From assembly GCA_937998865.1 (NCBI GenBank), contig CALLBR010000005.1:45824-109823 (forward strand): DNA of 64,000 nucleotides. The letters run 5' to 3'. Below the pieces are notes generated by a model that searched no databases, was not told the DNA's origin, and saw only the letters and a program-made list of their open reading frames with translations. The translations under genes were made by a program, and so were the position numbers. This DNA is from an uncultured bacterium. Lineage in GTDB: Bacteria; Nitrospirota; Thermodesulfovibrionia; Thermodesulfovibrionales; Thermodesulfovibrionaceae. The first letter of the stretch is position 1. Every line of letters begins with the position of its first letter. Of this stretch, positions 34,959 to 43,455 are shown piece after piece.

Positions 34959-36069
34959 TTTCATAGAAATCCTGGGTATTATTAATTCCATATCTATTTA
35001 ATTCAACAATTATATCGCCCTTTTTCAATATTCCTAGAGCAGGACTATTCTCGCTAATATTGTTAATATAAACTCCTTTTATAGATTCCTTAAAATTTTT
35101 TGGAATTTCTATTATTTCTACTCCTGGTATTGATGGAGGCTTAATCTCAGCCGGATTAATTAGTTCTGGAGGTTCTTCAAGTGTCACTGTAAATTCTTTT
35201 TTCGTCTCATTTCTTATAACTTTTAATGTTATGACTTCCCCAGAAAATTTAATGCTTAAGAGATCCTGTAAATCTCTAACTTCTTTTATAGTAACATTAT
35301 CTGCTTCAATTATTATATCTCCTCTTTTTAAGCCCACTTTATCAGCAGGTCCCTTTTGGTAAATATTTGTTATAACAACACCATAATCACTTAAAAGAAC
35401 CCTTTTTAAATCTTCAGTTATAGTTTGAGCCTGAATACCAAGCCAACCAGGTTTTCTATTTATTAATTTTTCTATTTCCTTTTCAACAGCCTTAATTAAT
35501 AATACTTCTGAACTCTCTTCATTAGTGCTAACTATAATACCTAAGGGTTCTAAATCTGTGGAAATCAATAGAGAGCCTAAACTATAAGTGCCTTTTAATT
35601 TTATAAAATTACCATCTTTTATTCCTTCTACATTAAATATTTTGATAAATCCGTTATTTGTAAGAAGAAAAAATACATCTGAATTTTCTTGAGGAATTTT
35701 AAATTCCATTGCTTGCAAAAATTTATCTACTGTTAATAAGGCAATCTTAAGTTTCGAATCAACTGCTATTATTTTAGTACTTTCTTCTATTATAGACAAG
35801 GGAGCTAATGCTACATTTTTTGAAAAATATACAGAATTACCTTTTTTAAGGTAAATAAGATAAGGAGAGAATTGTTCTTGAATTTTGCTTATCTTTAATT
35901 TTAAAGCCTTATCGAAATCATTACTTCCAAAAGCCCAAAGAGGTAATAGTAAAACGCACAAAATGATTATTAAGTGAGATTTAAAGAAAAATTTTGAGGA
36001 AGTATAAACCTTTTTATTTCTGAAATTGGATCTATCTATAGTTTTGGTATTACTTTTATTTGTAGACAT
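34867..36069 (-). CDS. HtrA-like protein lacking the protease triad, with two PDZ domains
   Basis: 400 residues. After a basic N-terminus, a signal or anchor segment (32-48) is followed by a region (about 70-185) that aligns by eye with the trypsin-like domain of DegP. The HV, DLAV and GNSGGP active-site blocks are replaced (for example KIALLTV and YSLGSLLIS), so His, Asp and Ser are missing. PDZ1 (about 208-298) has GWLGIQAQ and GPADKVGLKRGDIIIEAD; PDZ2 is about 315-395. It is probably a periplasmic scaffold or sensor. Its start overlaps tilS by 34 bases and its 3' end overlaps hemW. Confidence 0.78.
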   Translation of the reverse strand: MSTNKSNTKTIDRSNFRNKKVYTSSKFFFKSHLIIILCVLLLPLWAFGSNDFDKALKLKISKIQEQFSPYLIYLKKGNSVYFSKNVALAPLSIIEESTKIIAVDSKLKIALLTVDKFLQAMEFKIPQENSDVFFLLTNNGFIKIFNVEGIKDGNFIKLKGTYSLGSLLISTDLEPLGIIVSTNEESSEVLLIKAVEKEIEKLINRKPGWLGIQAQTITEDLKRVLLSDYGVVITNIYQKGPADKVGLKRGDIIIEADNVTIKEVRDLQDLLSIKFSGEVITLKVIRNETKKEFTVTLEEPPELINPAEIKPPSIPGVEIIEIPKNFKESIKGVYINNISENSPALGILKKGDIIVELNRYGINNTQDFYEIISRSKGDLLILLYRQGNFQYVIIPAQKSR

Positions 36070-37424
36070 TTTTTTGTATTATGATCAATTTTGAATCTGT
36101 CGTCAAGTCTATAACCTACTATCCATACAATCTTTCCTTCACTTTCAATGACGGGAACTAAATCTCTTTCTTCCCTAGGAACTTTCTCATCTACAAAAAA
36201 ATCTTGAAGTTTTTTTCTTTTTCCAAAACCAAGGGGATAAAAATAATCCCCCTCTTTTCTGCTTCTTATAATCAAGGGAAATTTAACTTTTTCAGCATCC
36301 ATATAGGTTAAGTTTTTACCATTTCCATAATCGTTCACTTTATCAATGGGAATCTCCCTTATTTCAAGAATCATGGAGCTTTCTTTTAGAAATATCTCTC
36401 TATTAGGATCATGTATCTGATAGGTAGAGAGTTTTTGAGGAGGTTCAGTAGTAATTATTATTGTAGAGTAGCCTTTTATAGCTCTTATTCCTTTGGGTAA
36501 ATAAATTCTATCACCAGGCTTACCATTTTTTATTAATTTTATAATGTCTTCAATATGATCAAATTCAATTCCTCTTAAATCTCTTACGCTATCAATTGCT
36601 ACTCTTAATGCTCTTCTTAAAATCACTATATTTAAAACTTCCAAGGGATTACAAAATAATTCTACTTTTTGATCAGTCTTTCTGCTCATCAATCTCATTA
36701 ATGCTTTAGTAACAGCTACATTTATGTAATCATTCTCTTCTCTTAGAATGTCAGCAGTTTTTGATATTATCTTTGTTGCCTGAGGAGAAATCTCTTTTAT
36801 TACTGGTATTAATAAATGTCTTATTTTATTTCTCATATACTCCAACTTCATATTTGAAGAGTCTAATAGATATTGTATTTTATTTTCTTTTAAAAAATTT
36901 TCAATTTCTTTTTTTTCCATCTCAATCAAGGGTCTGATAATTTTTTTTCTTACAGGAGGAATTCCGCTTAAACCCCCCGGTCCTGCTCCTCTAAGTAATC
37001 TCATTAATACTGTTTCTGCTTGATCATCAGCATTATGACCTAAAGCAATTTTATTAGCTTTTATTCTTAAACTTAGCTGATCAAAAACTTCATATCTTAA
37101 AATTCTAGCCGCTTCTTGTAAATTAATTTTTTCTCTCTCAGCAAACTCTTTAACATTAATTTTTTGAGTATAAAAATTTAAATCTAAAGTATCACATATT
37201 TTTTGACAAAAATTAATTTCCTCTGGAATTTCTTCAGGTCTTAGACCATGATCAACGTATATGGCAGAAATTTTAAGCTTAAATGGAGACTTTAATTTAT
37301 TTAAAACGAATAATAAACAGACTGAGTCAGGTCCACCTGATAAACCAATGAGAACATGATCACCATAGGATAGCATGTTATATTTTTGAATTGTTGAGAG
37401 AATTTTCTTGATAAAATCGCTCAT
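36036..37424 (-). CDS. tilS: tRNA(Ile)-lysidine synthetase
   Basis: 462 residues. It modifies the wobble C of the tRNA-Ile CAU anticodon to lysidine. The N-terminal PP-loop is LIGLSGGPDSVCLLFVL near 26. ALGHNADDQAETVLMRLLRGAGPGGLSG near 130 is diagnostic, and the C-terminal TilS domain ends with KLQDFFVDEKVPREERD. No ribosome binding site precedes the ATG; TAAAAT lies six bases upstream (37431-37436). It heads a pair with the HtrA-like gene. Confidence 0.96.
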   Translation of the reverse strand: MSDFIKKILSTIQKYNMLSYGDHVLIGLSGGPDSVCLLFVLNKLKSPFKLKISAIYVDHGLRPEEIPEEINFCQKICDTLDLNFYTQKINVKEFAEREKINLQEAARILRYEVFDQLSLRIKANKIALGHNADDQAETVLMRLLRGAGPGGLSGIPPVRKKIIRPLIEMEKKEIENFLKENKIQYLLDSSNMKLEYMRNKIRHLLIPVIKEISPQATKIISKTADILREENDYINVAVTKALMRLMSRKTDQKVELFCNPLEVLNIVILRRALRVAIDSVRDLRGIEFDHIEDIIKLIKNGKPGDRIYLPKGIRAIKGYSTIIITTEPPQKLSTYQIHDPNREIFLKESSMILEIREIPIDKVNDYGNGKNLTYMDAEKVKFPLIIRSRKEGDYFYPLGFGKRKKLQDFFVDEKVPREERDLVPVIESEGKIVWIVGYRLDDRFKIDHNTKKCLQIKVIPKL

Positions 37425-37482
37425 TTTTAAATTTTAACAAAATTTGGAAAAATTTATTACACTTAATTTTTAAATTAAAGTT

Positions 37483-37516
37483 AACAGGAAAGTGGGGAAC
37501 TCCCCACTTTCCTGTT
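37483..37516 (-). terminator. Strong hairpin terminator after rubredoxin gene
   Basis: A 15-base perfect stem, AACAGGAAAGTGGGG (37483-37497) with CCCCACTTTCCTGTT (37502-37516), and a four-base loop. On the minus strand it follows the rubredoxin stop by one base. The T-run after it is weak and mixed with A, so it may act as a processing or protection hairpin too. Confidence 0.75.
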
Positions 37517-37517
37517 G

Positions 37518-37709
37518 TTAATCATTGTAGCCCAGCATAGGTGAAAAAATTTTTTTAGAAGCTCCGCAAAGTGGACAAACCCACTCTTCTGATAATTCTT
37601 CAAAGGGAATACCTAGTGGAATCTTACCTTTTTTATCTCCTTTCTTAGGATCATAGATGTATCCACATCTACCACAGACCCATGGTTGCATTTTATTCTC
37701 TTCTGACAT
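37518..37709 (-). CDS. Rubredoxin
   Basis: 63 residues with Cys12-x2-Cys15 and Cys45-x2-Cys48 binding one iron (VCGRCGYIYDP and WVCPLCGASK). The spacing between pairs is slightly shorter than in classical rubredoxins and the N-terminus has an eight-residue extension. GAGGGGGG precedes the ATG. It follows the superoxide reductase gene after 15 bases on the same strand, so it is the likely electron donor to that enzyme. Confidence 0.93.
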   Translation of the reverse strand: MSEENKMQPWVCGRCGYIYDPKKGDKKGKIPLGIPFEELSEEWVCPLCGASKKIFSPMLGYND

Positions 37710-37724
37710 AGTACCCCCCTCTAA

Positions 37725-38099
37725 TTAAGCCTTCCACAGACCGTGTAAATTACAGTACTCTCTGGCTGATACCTGATTAGCTGAAATTTTAAATTCAGCT
37801 TCAGGGTTTTGTCCTGGTGAAAGAAAGACTCTGTAAATTTTCTCATCAGTAATTAATTCGATCCATTCAATGTAATGTTTTTCTTCCATTGGATGAGGAA
37901 TGCTACCAACTTTTACTTTAAAACCATCTTCTAATTTTTCAATAACTGGCACATGTTTTTCTAAAGCAGCATCAACTGTGTTTTCTGTAAAAAGTCTCAT
38001 TGGTTGACCACAGCAGACTAATTGTCCTGCCCCTTCATGAAGTACTTCTACAATATTTCCACATATTTCACATTTGTAGATTTGTAATTTTTGTGTCAT
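37725..38099 (-). CDS. dfx: Desulfoferrodoxin / superoxide reductase (two-iron class)
   Basis: 124 residues. An N-terminal desulforedoxin domain with Cys10, Cys13, Cys29 and Cys30 holds the first iron. The catalytic iron site uses His49, His69, His75, Cys116 and His119, all present, with the EKHVP and [14 protein letters not shown] motifs. It reduces superoxide to peroxide without making oxygen, as anaerobes do. AAGGAGG precedes the ATG and a TATAAT lies at 38134-38139 on the minus strand. It is divergent from a peroxiredoxin gene that can remove the peroxide product. Confidence 0.97.
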   Translation of the reverse strand: MTQKLQIYKCEICGNIVEVLHEGAGQLVCCGQPMRLFTENTVDAALEKHVPVIEKLEDGFKVKVGSIPHPMEEKHYIEWIELITDEKIYRVFLSPGQNPEAEFKISANQVSAREYCNLHGLWKA

Positions 38100-38192
38100 A
38101 AGAAACCTCCTTGCATTTTTTTATCAATGATATATTATATCCTATAATAATAGATTCACTAAAATCAATCTTGATTTTTATGTATTATTTTT

Positions 38193-38207
38193 TTATAATA
38201 ATTTTAA
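38193..38207 (+). promoter_or_regulatory. PerR-like operator overlapping the peroxiredoxin -10 box
   Basis: TTATAATAATTTTAA matches the PerR box TTATAATnATTATAA at all but one defined position. It contains TATAAT (38194-38199), so a bound repressor would block polymerase. It lies 25 bases before the peroxiredoxin ATG. In AT-rich DNA chance matches occur, and no perR gene is in this window. Confidence 0.5.
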
Positions 38208-38231
38208 AACATATTTTGTAGGAGGTGCTTC

Positions 38232-38873
38232 ATGGAAGCAAGAATGCCTTTATTAGGAGAAAAAATTGAGGACAGAAAAGTAAAGACAACCCATGGTATC
38301 ATTAACTTCCCCAGTGACTATGCTGGGAAATGGGTGGTTTTATTTAGCCATCCTGCTGACTTTACACCTGTTTGTACAACGGAATTTGTAGCATTTCAAA
38401 ATAGAATTGATGAATTTAAAACACTTAATTGCGAATTAATAGGACTTTCCATTGATCAGGTATTTTCTCATTTAAAATGGATAGAATGGATTAAAGAGAA
38501 ATTAGGAATTGAGATAACTTTTCCCATAATTGCTGATGATATGGGTGATATTGCTAAGTCCTTTGGCATGATTAGTCCTGCAAAAAGTACTAATACAATA
38601 AGAGCAGTCTTTATTATTGATCCCAATGGAGTACTAAGAGTGATACTTTACTATCCTCAAGAAGTTGGCAGAAATATTGATGAAATAGTAAGAGTTGTAA
38701 AAGCCCTTCAAACTTCAGATTCCAACAAAGTTGCTATACCAGCAGGTTGGCCCAATAATGAATTACTTGGCGATAAAGTTATCATTCCTCCTGCATCCGA
38801 TGTTAAAACCGCTCAAGAAAGACCAAAACAATATGAATGTTTTGACTGGTGGTTCTGCTATAAAAAGTTGTAA
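38232..38873 (+). CDS. Peroxiredoxin, Prx6/archaeal-type
   Basis: 213 residues. The peroxidatic Cys48 is in [12 protein letters not shown]. Cys203 and Cys209 in [12 protein letters not shown] match the extra C-terminal pair of the archaeal thioredoxin peroxidases, so it is not a strict one-Cys enzyme. It reduces hydrogen peroxide and organic peroxides in the cytoplasm. TAGGAGGTG supports the ATG. It is divergent from superoxide reductase and rubredoxin, together forming an oxidative-stress locus. A terminator follows within 20 bases. Confidence 0.95.
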   Translation: MEARMPLLGEKIEDRKVKTTHGIINFPSDYAGKWVVLFSHPADFTPVCTTEFVAFQNRIDEFKTLNCELIGLSIDQVFSHLKWIEWIKEKLGIEITFPIIADDMGDIAKSFGMISPAKSTNTIRAVFIIDPNGVLRVILYYPQEVGRNIDEIVRVVKALQTSDSNKVAIPAGWPNNELLGDKVIIPPASDVKTAQERPKQYECFDWWFCYKKL

Positions 38874-38889
38874 AAAAACTTCAGAAAAA

Positions 38890-38917
38890 GCCCTCTCCAT
38901 TGTGAGAGGGCTTTTTT
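38890..38917 (+). terminator. Rho-independent terminator of the peroxiredoxin gene
   Basis: The arms GCCCTCTC (38890-38897) and GAGAGGGC (38904-38911) form a stem with a six-base loop, followed by TTTTTT (38912-38917). The next gene's -10 box begins only three bases after the T-run. Confidence 0.92.
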
Positions 38918-38919
38918 GT

Positions 38920-38925
38920 TATAAT
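38920..38925 (+). promoter_or_regulatory. -10 box of the alcohol dehydrogenase gene
   Basis: TATAAT lies eight bases before the ATG at 38934 and directly behind the peroxiredoxin terminator. There is no ribosome binding site between them, so the transcript is probably leaderless. Confidence 0.45.
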
Positions 38926-38933
38926 CAATACCA

Positions 38934-39965
38934 ATGAAAGCTTGGGTAATCTCTGAAATAACCTCAAAAATAAGTGATGATAATCACCCTTTAAAATTGA
39001 TGGAATTTGAGATTCCTGAAATATCAAAAAATGAAATTTTAATAAAAGTCCATGCCTGCGGAATTTGTCATACAGAAATTGATGAAATTGAAGGTAGAGC
39101 TATGCCATCTTTTTTGCCAATTATTCCTGGGCATCAAATTGTTGGAGAAGTGGTAGATAAAGGTAATGAGGTGAAAAGATTCAAAATTGGTGAAAGAGTT
39201 GGCGCTGGTTGGATTTACTCTGCCTGTGGCAAATGTGAATTTTGCCTACAAGGATTGGAAAACTTATGCGAAAAATTTGAAGCTACTGGTAAGGATGTTC
39301 ATGGTGGTTATGCTGAATATTTTAAAATTCATGAGGATTTTGCTTTTCATCTTCCTCAAAATATTTCTTATGAAAATTGTGCTCCTCTTTTTTGTGCTGG
39401 CGCAATTGGTTATAGAGCTTTAAGGTTAGCAAATGTGAAAGACGGAGATAACATTGGGCTTGTGGGATTTGGAGCTTCTAATCATATTGTTTTAAAAGTT
39501 ATAAAAAATTTATTTCCAAATATTCTGATATTTGTTTTTTCAAGAAATGAAAAAGAAAGAAAATTTGCATTGGAGCTTGGAGCTTTTTGGGTGGGAGAAA
39601 TAAATCAATTGCCTCCAGAAAGATTAAATGCTGTTATTGATACTACCCCTGTTTGGTATCCACCGATTAGTGCTCTTAAGTATTTAAAGGCATCAGGGAA
39701 ATTAGTAATTAATGCTATAAGAAAAGAAGACATAGATAAAGAATGTCTTTTATATCTCAATTATGAAAATGATTTATGGAAAGAGAAGGAGATAAAAACT
39801 GTTGCTAACATTACAAAAAAAGACATAGAAGAATTCTTAAAGGTGGCGTCAGAGTATTCAATTTATCCAGAAATCGAGAAATACTCTTTTTCAGATGCTA
39901 ATAAAGCAATTATTGATATTAAAAATAGAAATATCAGAGGTTCGAAAGTTTTAATAATTGACTAA
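38934..39965 (+). CDS. Zinc-dependent alcohol dehydrogenase family protein
   Basis: 343 residues, medium-chain dehydrogenase fold. Catalytic zinc ligands are Cys42 and His67 in ACGICHTE and PGHQIVGEV. Structural zinc ligands are Cys98, Cys101, Cys104 and Cys112. The nucleotide loop GLVGFGASNHIVLKV is an atypical GxGxxG. The protein fits the AdhA-like group of zinc alcohol dehydrogenases; substrate and NAD(P) preference are unknown. The -35 box of the thi operon overlaps its last codons. Confidence 0.9.
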   Translation: MKAWVISEITSKISDDNHPLKLMEFEIPEISKNEILIKVHACGICHTEIDEIEGRAMPSFLPIIPGHQIVGEVVDKGNEVKRFKIGERVGAGWIYSACGKCEFCLQGLENLCEKFEATGKDVHGGYAEYFKIHEDFAFHLPQNISYENCAPLFCAGAIGYRALRLANVKDGDNIGLVGFGASNHIVLKVIKNLFPNILIFVFSRNEKERKFALELGAFWVGEINQLPPERLNAVIDTTPVWYPPISALKYLKASGKLVINAIRKEDIDKECLLYLNYENDLWKEKEIKTVANITKKDIEEFLKVASEYSIYPEIEKYSFSDANKAIIDIKNRNIRGSKVLIID

Positions 39966-39987
39966 AAATTAAAAGGTTTTATATAAT
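39958..39987 (+). promoter_or_regulatory. Promoter of thi operon
   Basis: TTGACT (39958-39963) and TATAAT (39982-39987) have an 18-base spacer. Transcription should start close to 39995, just at the 5' edge of the riboswitch. Confidence 0.75.
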
Positions 39988-39995
39988 CCAATTAA

Positions 39996-40080
39996 TCCCT
40001 GGGGGAGGTCATTTAGGACCTGAGAGTTCCCAAGACGGGAAGACCCCTTGAACCTGATCCGGGTAATACCGGCGGAGGGA
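39996..40080 (+). ncRNA. Thiamine pyrophosphate (TPP) riboswitch aptamer
   Basis: Closing stem P1 is TCCCT (39996-40000) with AGGGA (40076-40080). The conserved CTGAGA (about 40019-40024) and the second-domain block CCCCTTGAACCTGAT followed by CCGGGTAATACCGGCGGAGGGA match the THI element consensus. The optional P3a hairpin TTCCC/GGGAA is present. It senses TPP and controls the thiS-G-E-C operon downstream. Confidence 0.96.
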
Positions 40081-40104
40081 AAGGGAGAGACTGAACTAAA
40101 TCAG

Positions 40105-40137
40105 CCTCTATCCTTCAGGGATAGAGGTTTTTATTTT
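40105..40137 (+). terminator. Expression-platform terminator of the TPP riboswitch
   Basis: CCTCTATCC (40105-40113) pairs with GGATAGAGG (40119-40127) and is followed by TTTTTATTTT. The thiS ribosome binding site GGGAGGA comes after it, so control is most likely by transcription attenuation. Confidence 0.88.
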
Positions 40138-40148
40138 AGGGAGGATTT

Positions 40149-40346
40149 ATGAAAGTTAGAGTAAATGGAATGGACATGGAAGTGAAGGCTAATACATTGA
40201 TGGAACTTCTTGAAGAACTTGACATTAATCCTAAAAGAGTAGTTGTTGAGGTAAATTTAGAAATAGTAAAAAGAGACAAATTTTCCAGTTATGTAATAAA
40301 AGAAGGTGATTCTATAGAAATTGTCAATTTCGTTGGAGGAGGATAA
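40149..40346 (+). CDS. thiS: Sulfur carrier protein ThiS
   Basis: 65 residues, ubiquitin-like fold. The C-terminal tail is VNFVGGG, the Gly-Gly type end that is adenylated and then thiocarboxylated to give sulfur to the thiazole. GGGAGGA precedes the ATG. It is the first gene of the riboswitch-controlled operon, three bases before thiG. No ThiF-type activating enzyme and no ThiH/ThiO are in the cluster. Confidence 0.94.
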   Translation: MKVRVNGMDMEVKANTLMELLEELDINPKRVVVEVNLEIVKRDKFSSYVIKEGDSIEIVNFVGGG

Positions 40347-40349
40347 TAT

Positions 40350-41123
40350 ATGGAAGACTTATTAATAATTAAAGGAATTGAATTTAAATCAAGACTTTGG
40401 GTTGGCACAGGAAAATACAAAAGTTTTGAAGAGACAGCAAGGGCAATAGAAGCCTCTGGAACAGATGTGGTAACTGTTGCAGTCCGTAGAGTGAACATAT
40501 TAGACCGGAATAAAGAGAATCTTCTTGATTATATTGATCCTAAGAAATATAAGATTCTTCCAAATACTGCTGGTTGTTTCACTGTAGAGGAAGCATTAAG
40601 ATATGCAAGACTTGCCAGAGAGGCTGGTATCTCAGATATGGTTAAACTTGAAGTGATAGGTGATGAAAAAACCCTTTTCCCGGATGTATGCGGTCTATTG
40701 AAAGCAACAGAGATCTTAGCAAAAGAAGGTTTCATCGTACTTCCATATACTAATGATGATCCAATTACAGCGAAAAGACTTGTTGATGCTGGAGCTGCTG
40801 CTGTAATGCCTTTGGGAGCTCCAATCGGCTCAGGTCTGGGGATAAGAAATCCTTATAATATCAAGATAATTCTTGAAACAGTGAAGGTACCGGTAATTGT
40901 TGATGCTGGGGTGGGAACTGCTTCTGATGTGGCTATTGCAATGGAGCTGGGTTGTGATGCAGTTCTTGTAAATACTGCCATTGCCGGAGCCCAAGATCCC
41001 ATTATGATGGCTCAAGCTCTCAAACATGCCTGTATTGCAGGGAGATTTGCTTATAAGGCTGGTAGAATACCAAAAAAATTATATGCATCAGCAAGTTCAC
41101 CCCTTGAAGGAATGCTAATATGA
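40350..41123 (+). CDS. thiG: Thiazole synthase
   Basis: 257 residues, TIM barrel. It condenses DXP with the ThiS thiocarboxylate and dehydroglycine to make the thiazole phosphate. [30 protein letters not shown] (catalytic Lys), [16 protein letters not shown] and [29 protein letters not shown] are all standard. GGAGGAGG in the thiS tail serves as ribosome binding site. The stop overlaps thiE by four bases. Confidence 0.97.
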   Translation: MEDLLIIKGIEFKSRLWVGTGKYKSFEETARAIEASGTDVVTVAVRRVNILDRNKENLLDYIDPKKYKILPNTAGCFTVEEALRYARLAREAGISDMVKLEVIGDEKTLFPDVCGLLKATEILAKEGFIVLPYTNDDPITAKRLVDAGAAAVMPLGAPIGSGLGIRNPYNIKIILETVKVPVIVDAGVGTASDVAIAMELGCDAVLVNTAIAGAQDPIMMAQALKHACIAGRFAYKAGRIPKKLYASASSPLEGMLI

Positions 41124-41731
41124 ATTTTAAGCTATATCTTATAAGTGATAGGAAACTTTTTAATACAGAAGAAGATTTTTTAAAAGCTTTGCAAGATGCC
41201 TTATCTTCGGGTATCAAAGCTTTTCAATTAAGAGAGAAGGATCTTACGGCAAAAGAATTCTATTATCTTGCCAAAAAAGTCAGAGATATTACAAGAAACT
41301 ACAATGCGTTACTTTTTATAAATGATAGAATTGATATTGCTTTGGCAGTAGAGGCTGACGGAGTTCATTTACCTCAGAAGGGCATACCTTGCCACATAGT
41401 GAGAAAACTATGGGGTAATAGATTTATAATTGGCGTTTCTACTCATTCTATTGAAGAAGCAAAAGAAGCCTCTGAATGGGCTGATTTTATTACTTTTAGT
41501 CCTATATTTTACACTCCTTCAAAAGGAAAACCTCAAGGAATCCAGAAATTGATGGAAATTAAAAATATTGTTAGATGCAAAGTTTTTGGCCTTGGTGGAA
41601 TAAATATGACAAACATACAAGAAGTGATACCCTATTGTGATGGAGTGGCAATGATAAGAGGAGTGTTAGGTCAAAGAAATTTAAAAAATGTTATACCAAA
41701 ATACAAGGAAATGTTAGGAGAAAATCTATGA
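41120..41731 (+). CDS. thiE: Thiamine phosphate synthase
   Basis: 203 residues. It joins hydroxymethylpyrimidine pyrophosphate to thiazole phosphate. Motifs are [10 protein letters not shown] at the N-terminus, [32 protein letters not shown] and [14 protein letters not shown]. It overlaps thiG (ATGA) and thiC (four bases), so translation is coupled through the operon. The pyrimidine kinase ThiD is not here. Confidence 0.95.
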   Translation: MNFKLYLISDRKLFNTEEDFLKALQDALSSGIKAFQLREKDLTAKEFYYLAKKVRDITRNYNALLFINDRIDIALAVEADGVHLPQKGIPCHIVRKLWGNRFIIGVSTHSIEEAKEASEWADFITFSPIFYTPSKGKPQGIQKLMEIKNIVRCKVFGLGGINMTNIQEVIPYCDGVAMIRGVLGQRNLKNVIPKYKEMLGENL

Positions 41732-43014
41732 CAAGAATACAAATGGCAAAAAAGGGAATTATAACCGATGAAGTAAAAGAGGTTGCCCAAGAGGAGCAAG
41801 TTTCTCCCGAGGAACTTTCTCAAAAAATCGCAGAAGGTAGAGTTGTTATTACAAGAAATATCCTCCGAAAAATTAAACCTTTAGGAATTGGAAAAGGTCT
41901 CAGGACAAAAATAAATGCAAATTTAGGAACCTCAAAAGATAAAGTAGATATAGAGGAAGAACTTGAAAAACTAAGAATCGCAGTTAATTACGGTGCTGAT
42001 GCAGTTATGGATCTTTCAACTGGAGGAGCTCTTAAGGAAGTAAGGAGAACTATCATAGATAAATCTCCATTGACCGTTGGAACAGTTCCCATTTATGAGT
42101 CTGCCATAAAGGCTCAGGAAAAACATGGAAGTATTGTGAAAATGAGTGTAGACGACCTTTTTAGCGTTATTGAAGAACATGCCCAAGATGGTGTTGATTT
42201 TATTACAGTTCATTGTGGAGTGACAATGAAAATAGTAGAAATGTTAAAGTCTGGTGAAAGAGTTTTACCTATCGTGAGCAGAGGAGGCTCAATTATAGCT
42301 AATTGGATATGTCATAATGGTAAAGAGAATCCTCTTTATGAGTATTTTGATAGACTCATGGAAATTGCAAAAAAATATGATCTTACCTTAAGTCTTGGTG
42401 ATGGTTTAAGACCAGGATGTCTGCTTGATGCTACTGATAAATATCAAGTTCTCGAACTTATTACAATTGGAAAATTAAAGGAAATCGCTGTATCTGAAGG
42501 TATTCAATGTATTATTGAGGGACCTGGACATCTTCCCTTAAATCAGGTAGAAATAAATATTAAGCTTCAAAAGCGTATATGTAAAGAGGCACCTTTTTAT
42601 GTATTAGGACCCCTGGTAACAGACTCTGCCATGGGCTATGACCATATTGCATCTGCTATAGGAGGAGCCTTGGCAGGTATGTACGGTGCAGATTTTCTAT
42701 GTTATGTTACACCCTCTGAACATATACGACTTCCGGATAAAGAAGATGTAAAAGAAGGTATAATTGCCTCAAAAATTGCTGCTCACGCAGCAGATCTTGC
42801 AAAAGGTTACAAGAAAGCTTGGAACAGAGACTTTGAAATGGCTTATGCAAGAAGAGATTTTGATTGGCAAAAGCAAATTAATCTGTCTTTTGATATGGAA
42901 AAAGTAAAAGCTATGCGTGCAGAAAGACCACCACTGGAAGATGAAAAAGTCTGCAGCATGTGTGGAGAATTCTGTGCTATAAAGGTTTCAAAAAGAGTAA
43001 TAAAGGAATATTAA
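41728..43014 (+). CDS. thiC: Phosphomethylpyrimidine synthase ThiC
   Basis: 428 residues, the shorter bacterial/anaerobe form without the long N-terminal extension. It is a radical SAM enzyme that rearranges aminoimidazole ribotide to the thiamine pyrimidine. The cluster motif is C-terminal, CSMCGEFCAIK (C-x2-C-x4-C). GADAVMDLSTGG, DFITVHCGVT, EGPGHLPL and AMGYDHIASAIGGA are family landmarks. It is the last gene of the thi operon; no clear terminator follows. Confidence 0.97.
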   Translation: MTRIQMAKKGIITDEVKEVAQEEQVSPEELSQKIAEGRVVITRNILRKIKPLGIGKGLRTKINANLGTSKDKVDIEEELEKLRIAVNYGADAVMDLSTGGALKEVRRTIIDKSPLTVGTVPIYESAIKAQEKHGSIVKMSVDDLFSVIEEHAQDGVDFITVHCGVTMKIVEMLKSGERVLPIVSRGGSIIANWICHNGKENPLYEYFDRLMEIAKKYDLTLSLGDGLRPGCLLDATDKYQVLELITIGKLKEIAVSEGIQCIIEGPGHLPLNQVEINIKLQKRICKEAPFYVLGPLVTDSAMGYDHIASAIGGALAGMYGADFLCYVTPSEHIRLPDKEDVKEGIIASKIAAHAADLAKGYKKAWNRDFEMAYARRDFDWQKQINLSFDMEKVKAMRAERPPLEDEKVCSMCGEFCAIKVSKRVIKEY

Positions 43015-43108
43015 GTATTTTCAATAAAATTAATAAACGAAATTAAAGTAATGTTTCAAATTTTTATGGTAGCACCGATTACTCTACAAGGGATATAGTT
43101 GATATTTA

Positions 43109-43138
43109 TTGACTTATTTAGCTTTTTACTGTTAAAGT
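43109..43138 (+). promoter_or_regulatory. Promoter of rpsU
   Basis: TTGACT (43109-43114) is followed after 18 bases by TAAAGT (43133-43138). It lies about 45 bases before the rpsU ATG, which has the strong ribosome binding site GAGGAGGGG. Confidence 0.5.
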
Positions 43139-43184
43139 ATTCTATCGAAAAATCATACATAAAAGAGAGGAGGGGAGAATAGTA

Positions 43185-43382
43185 ATGCCCTCTGTGAATG
43201 TAAGGGATATGGAATCATTCGAGGCAGCATTAAAACTTTTCAAAAAACAGTGCGAAAGAGAAGGAATACTCTCTGAAATTAAAAAAAGAGAGCACTATGA
43301 AAAGCCGAGTGTAAAAAGAAAGAAAAAAATTTTAGCTGCCAAGAAAAAATTAGCAAAAAAATTAAAAATGTTATCAAAATAA
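43185..43382 (+). CDS. rpsU: 30S ribosomal protein S21
   Basis: 65 residues. [26 protein letters not shown] and the basic tail with [15 protein letters not shown] are typical of bacterial S21, which aids mRNA-ribosome pairing. A palindromic terminator follows. With nif3-like, dnaG and rpoD downstream it forms a macromolecular-synthesis-type gene order. The presence of S21 shows that Shine-Dalgarno initiation is used alongside the apparent leaderless starts. Confidence 0.95.
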   Translation: MPSVNVRDMESFEAALKLFKKQCEREGILSEIKKREHYEKPSVKRKKKILAAKKKLAKKLKMLSK

Positions 43383-43400
43383 TTTTTCAAATGAATCACA

Positions 43401-43428
43401 TAGAGGAGCTCTCAGAAGAGCTCCTCTA
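43401..43428 (+). terminator. Terminator or attenuator between rpsU and the NIF3-like gene
   Basis: The perfect 12-base palindrome arms TAGAGGAGCTCT (43401-43412) and AGAGCTCCTCTA (43417-43428) surround a CAGA loop. TTTCTTTATT follows. It could end or attenuate transcription into dnaG-rpoD, as in the classical operon. Confidence 0.85.
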
Positions 43429-43455
43429 TTTCTTTATTACTAAAAAGGAGGTCTG

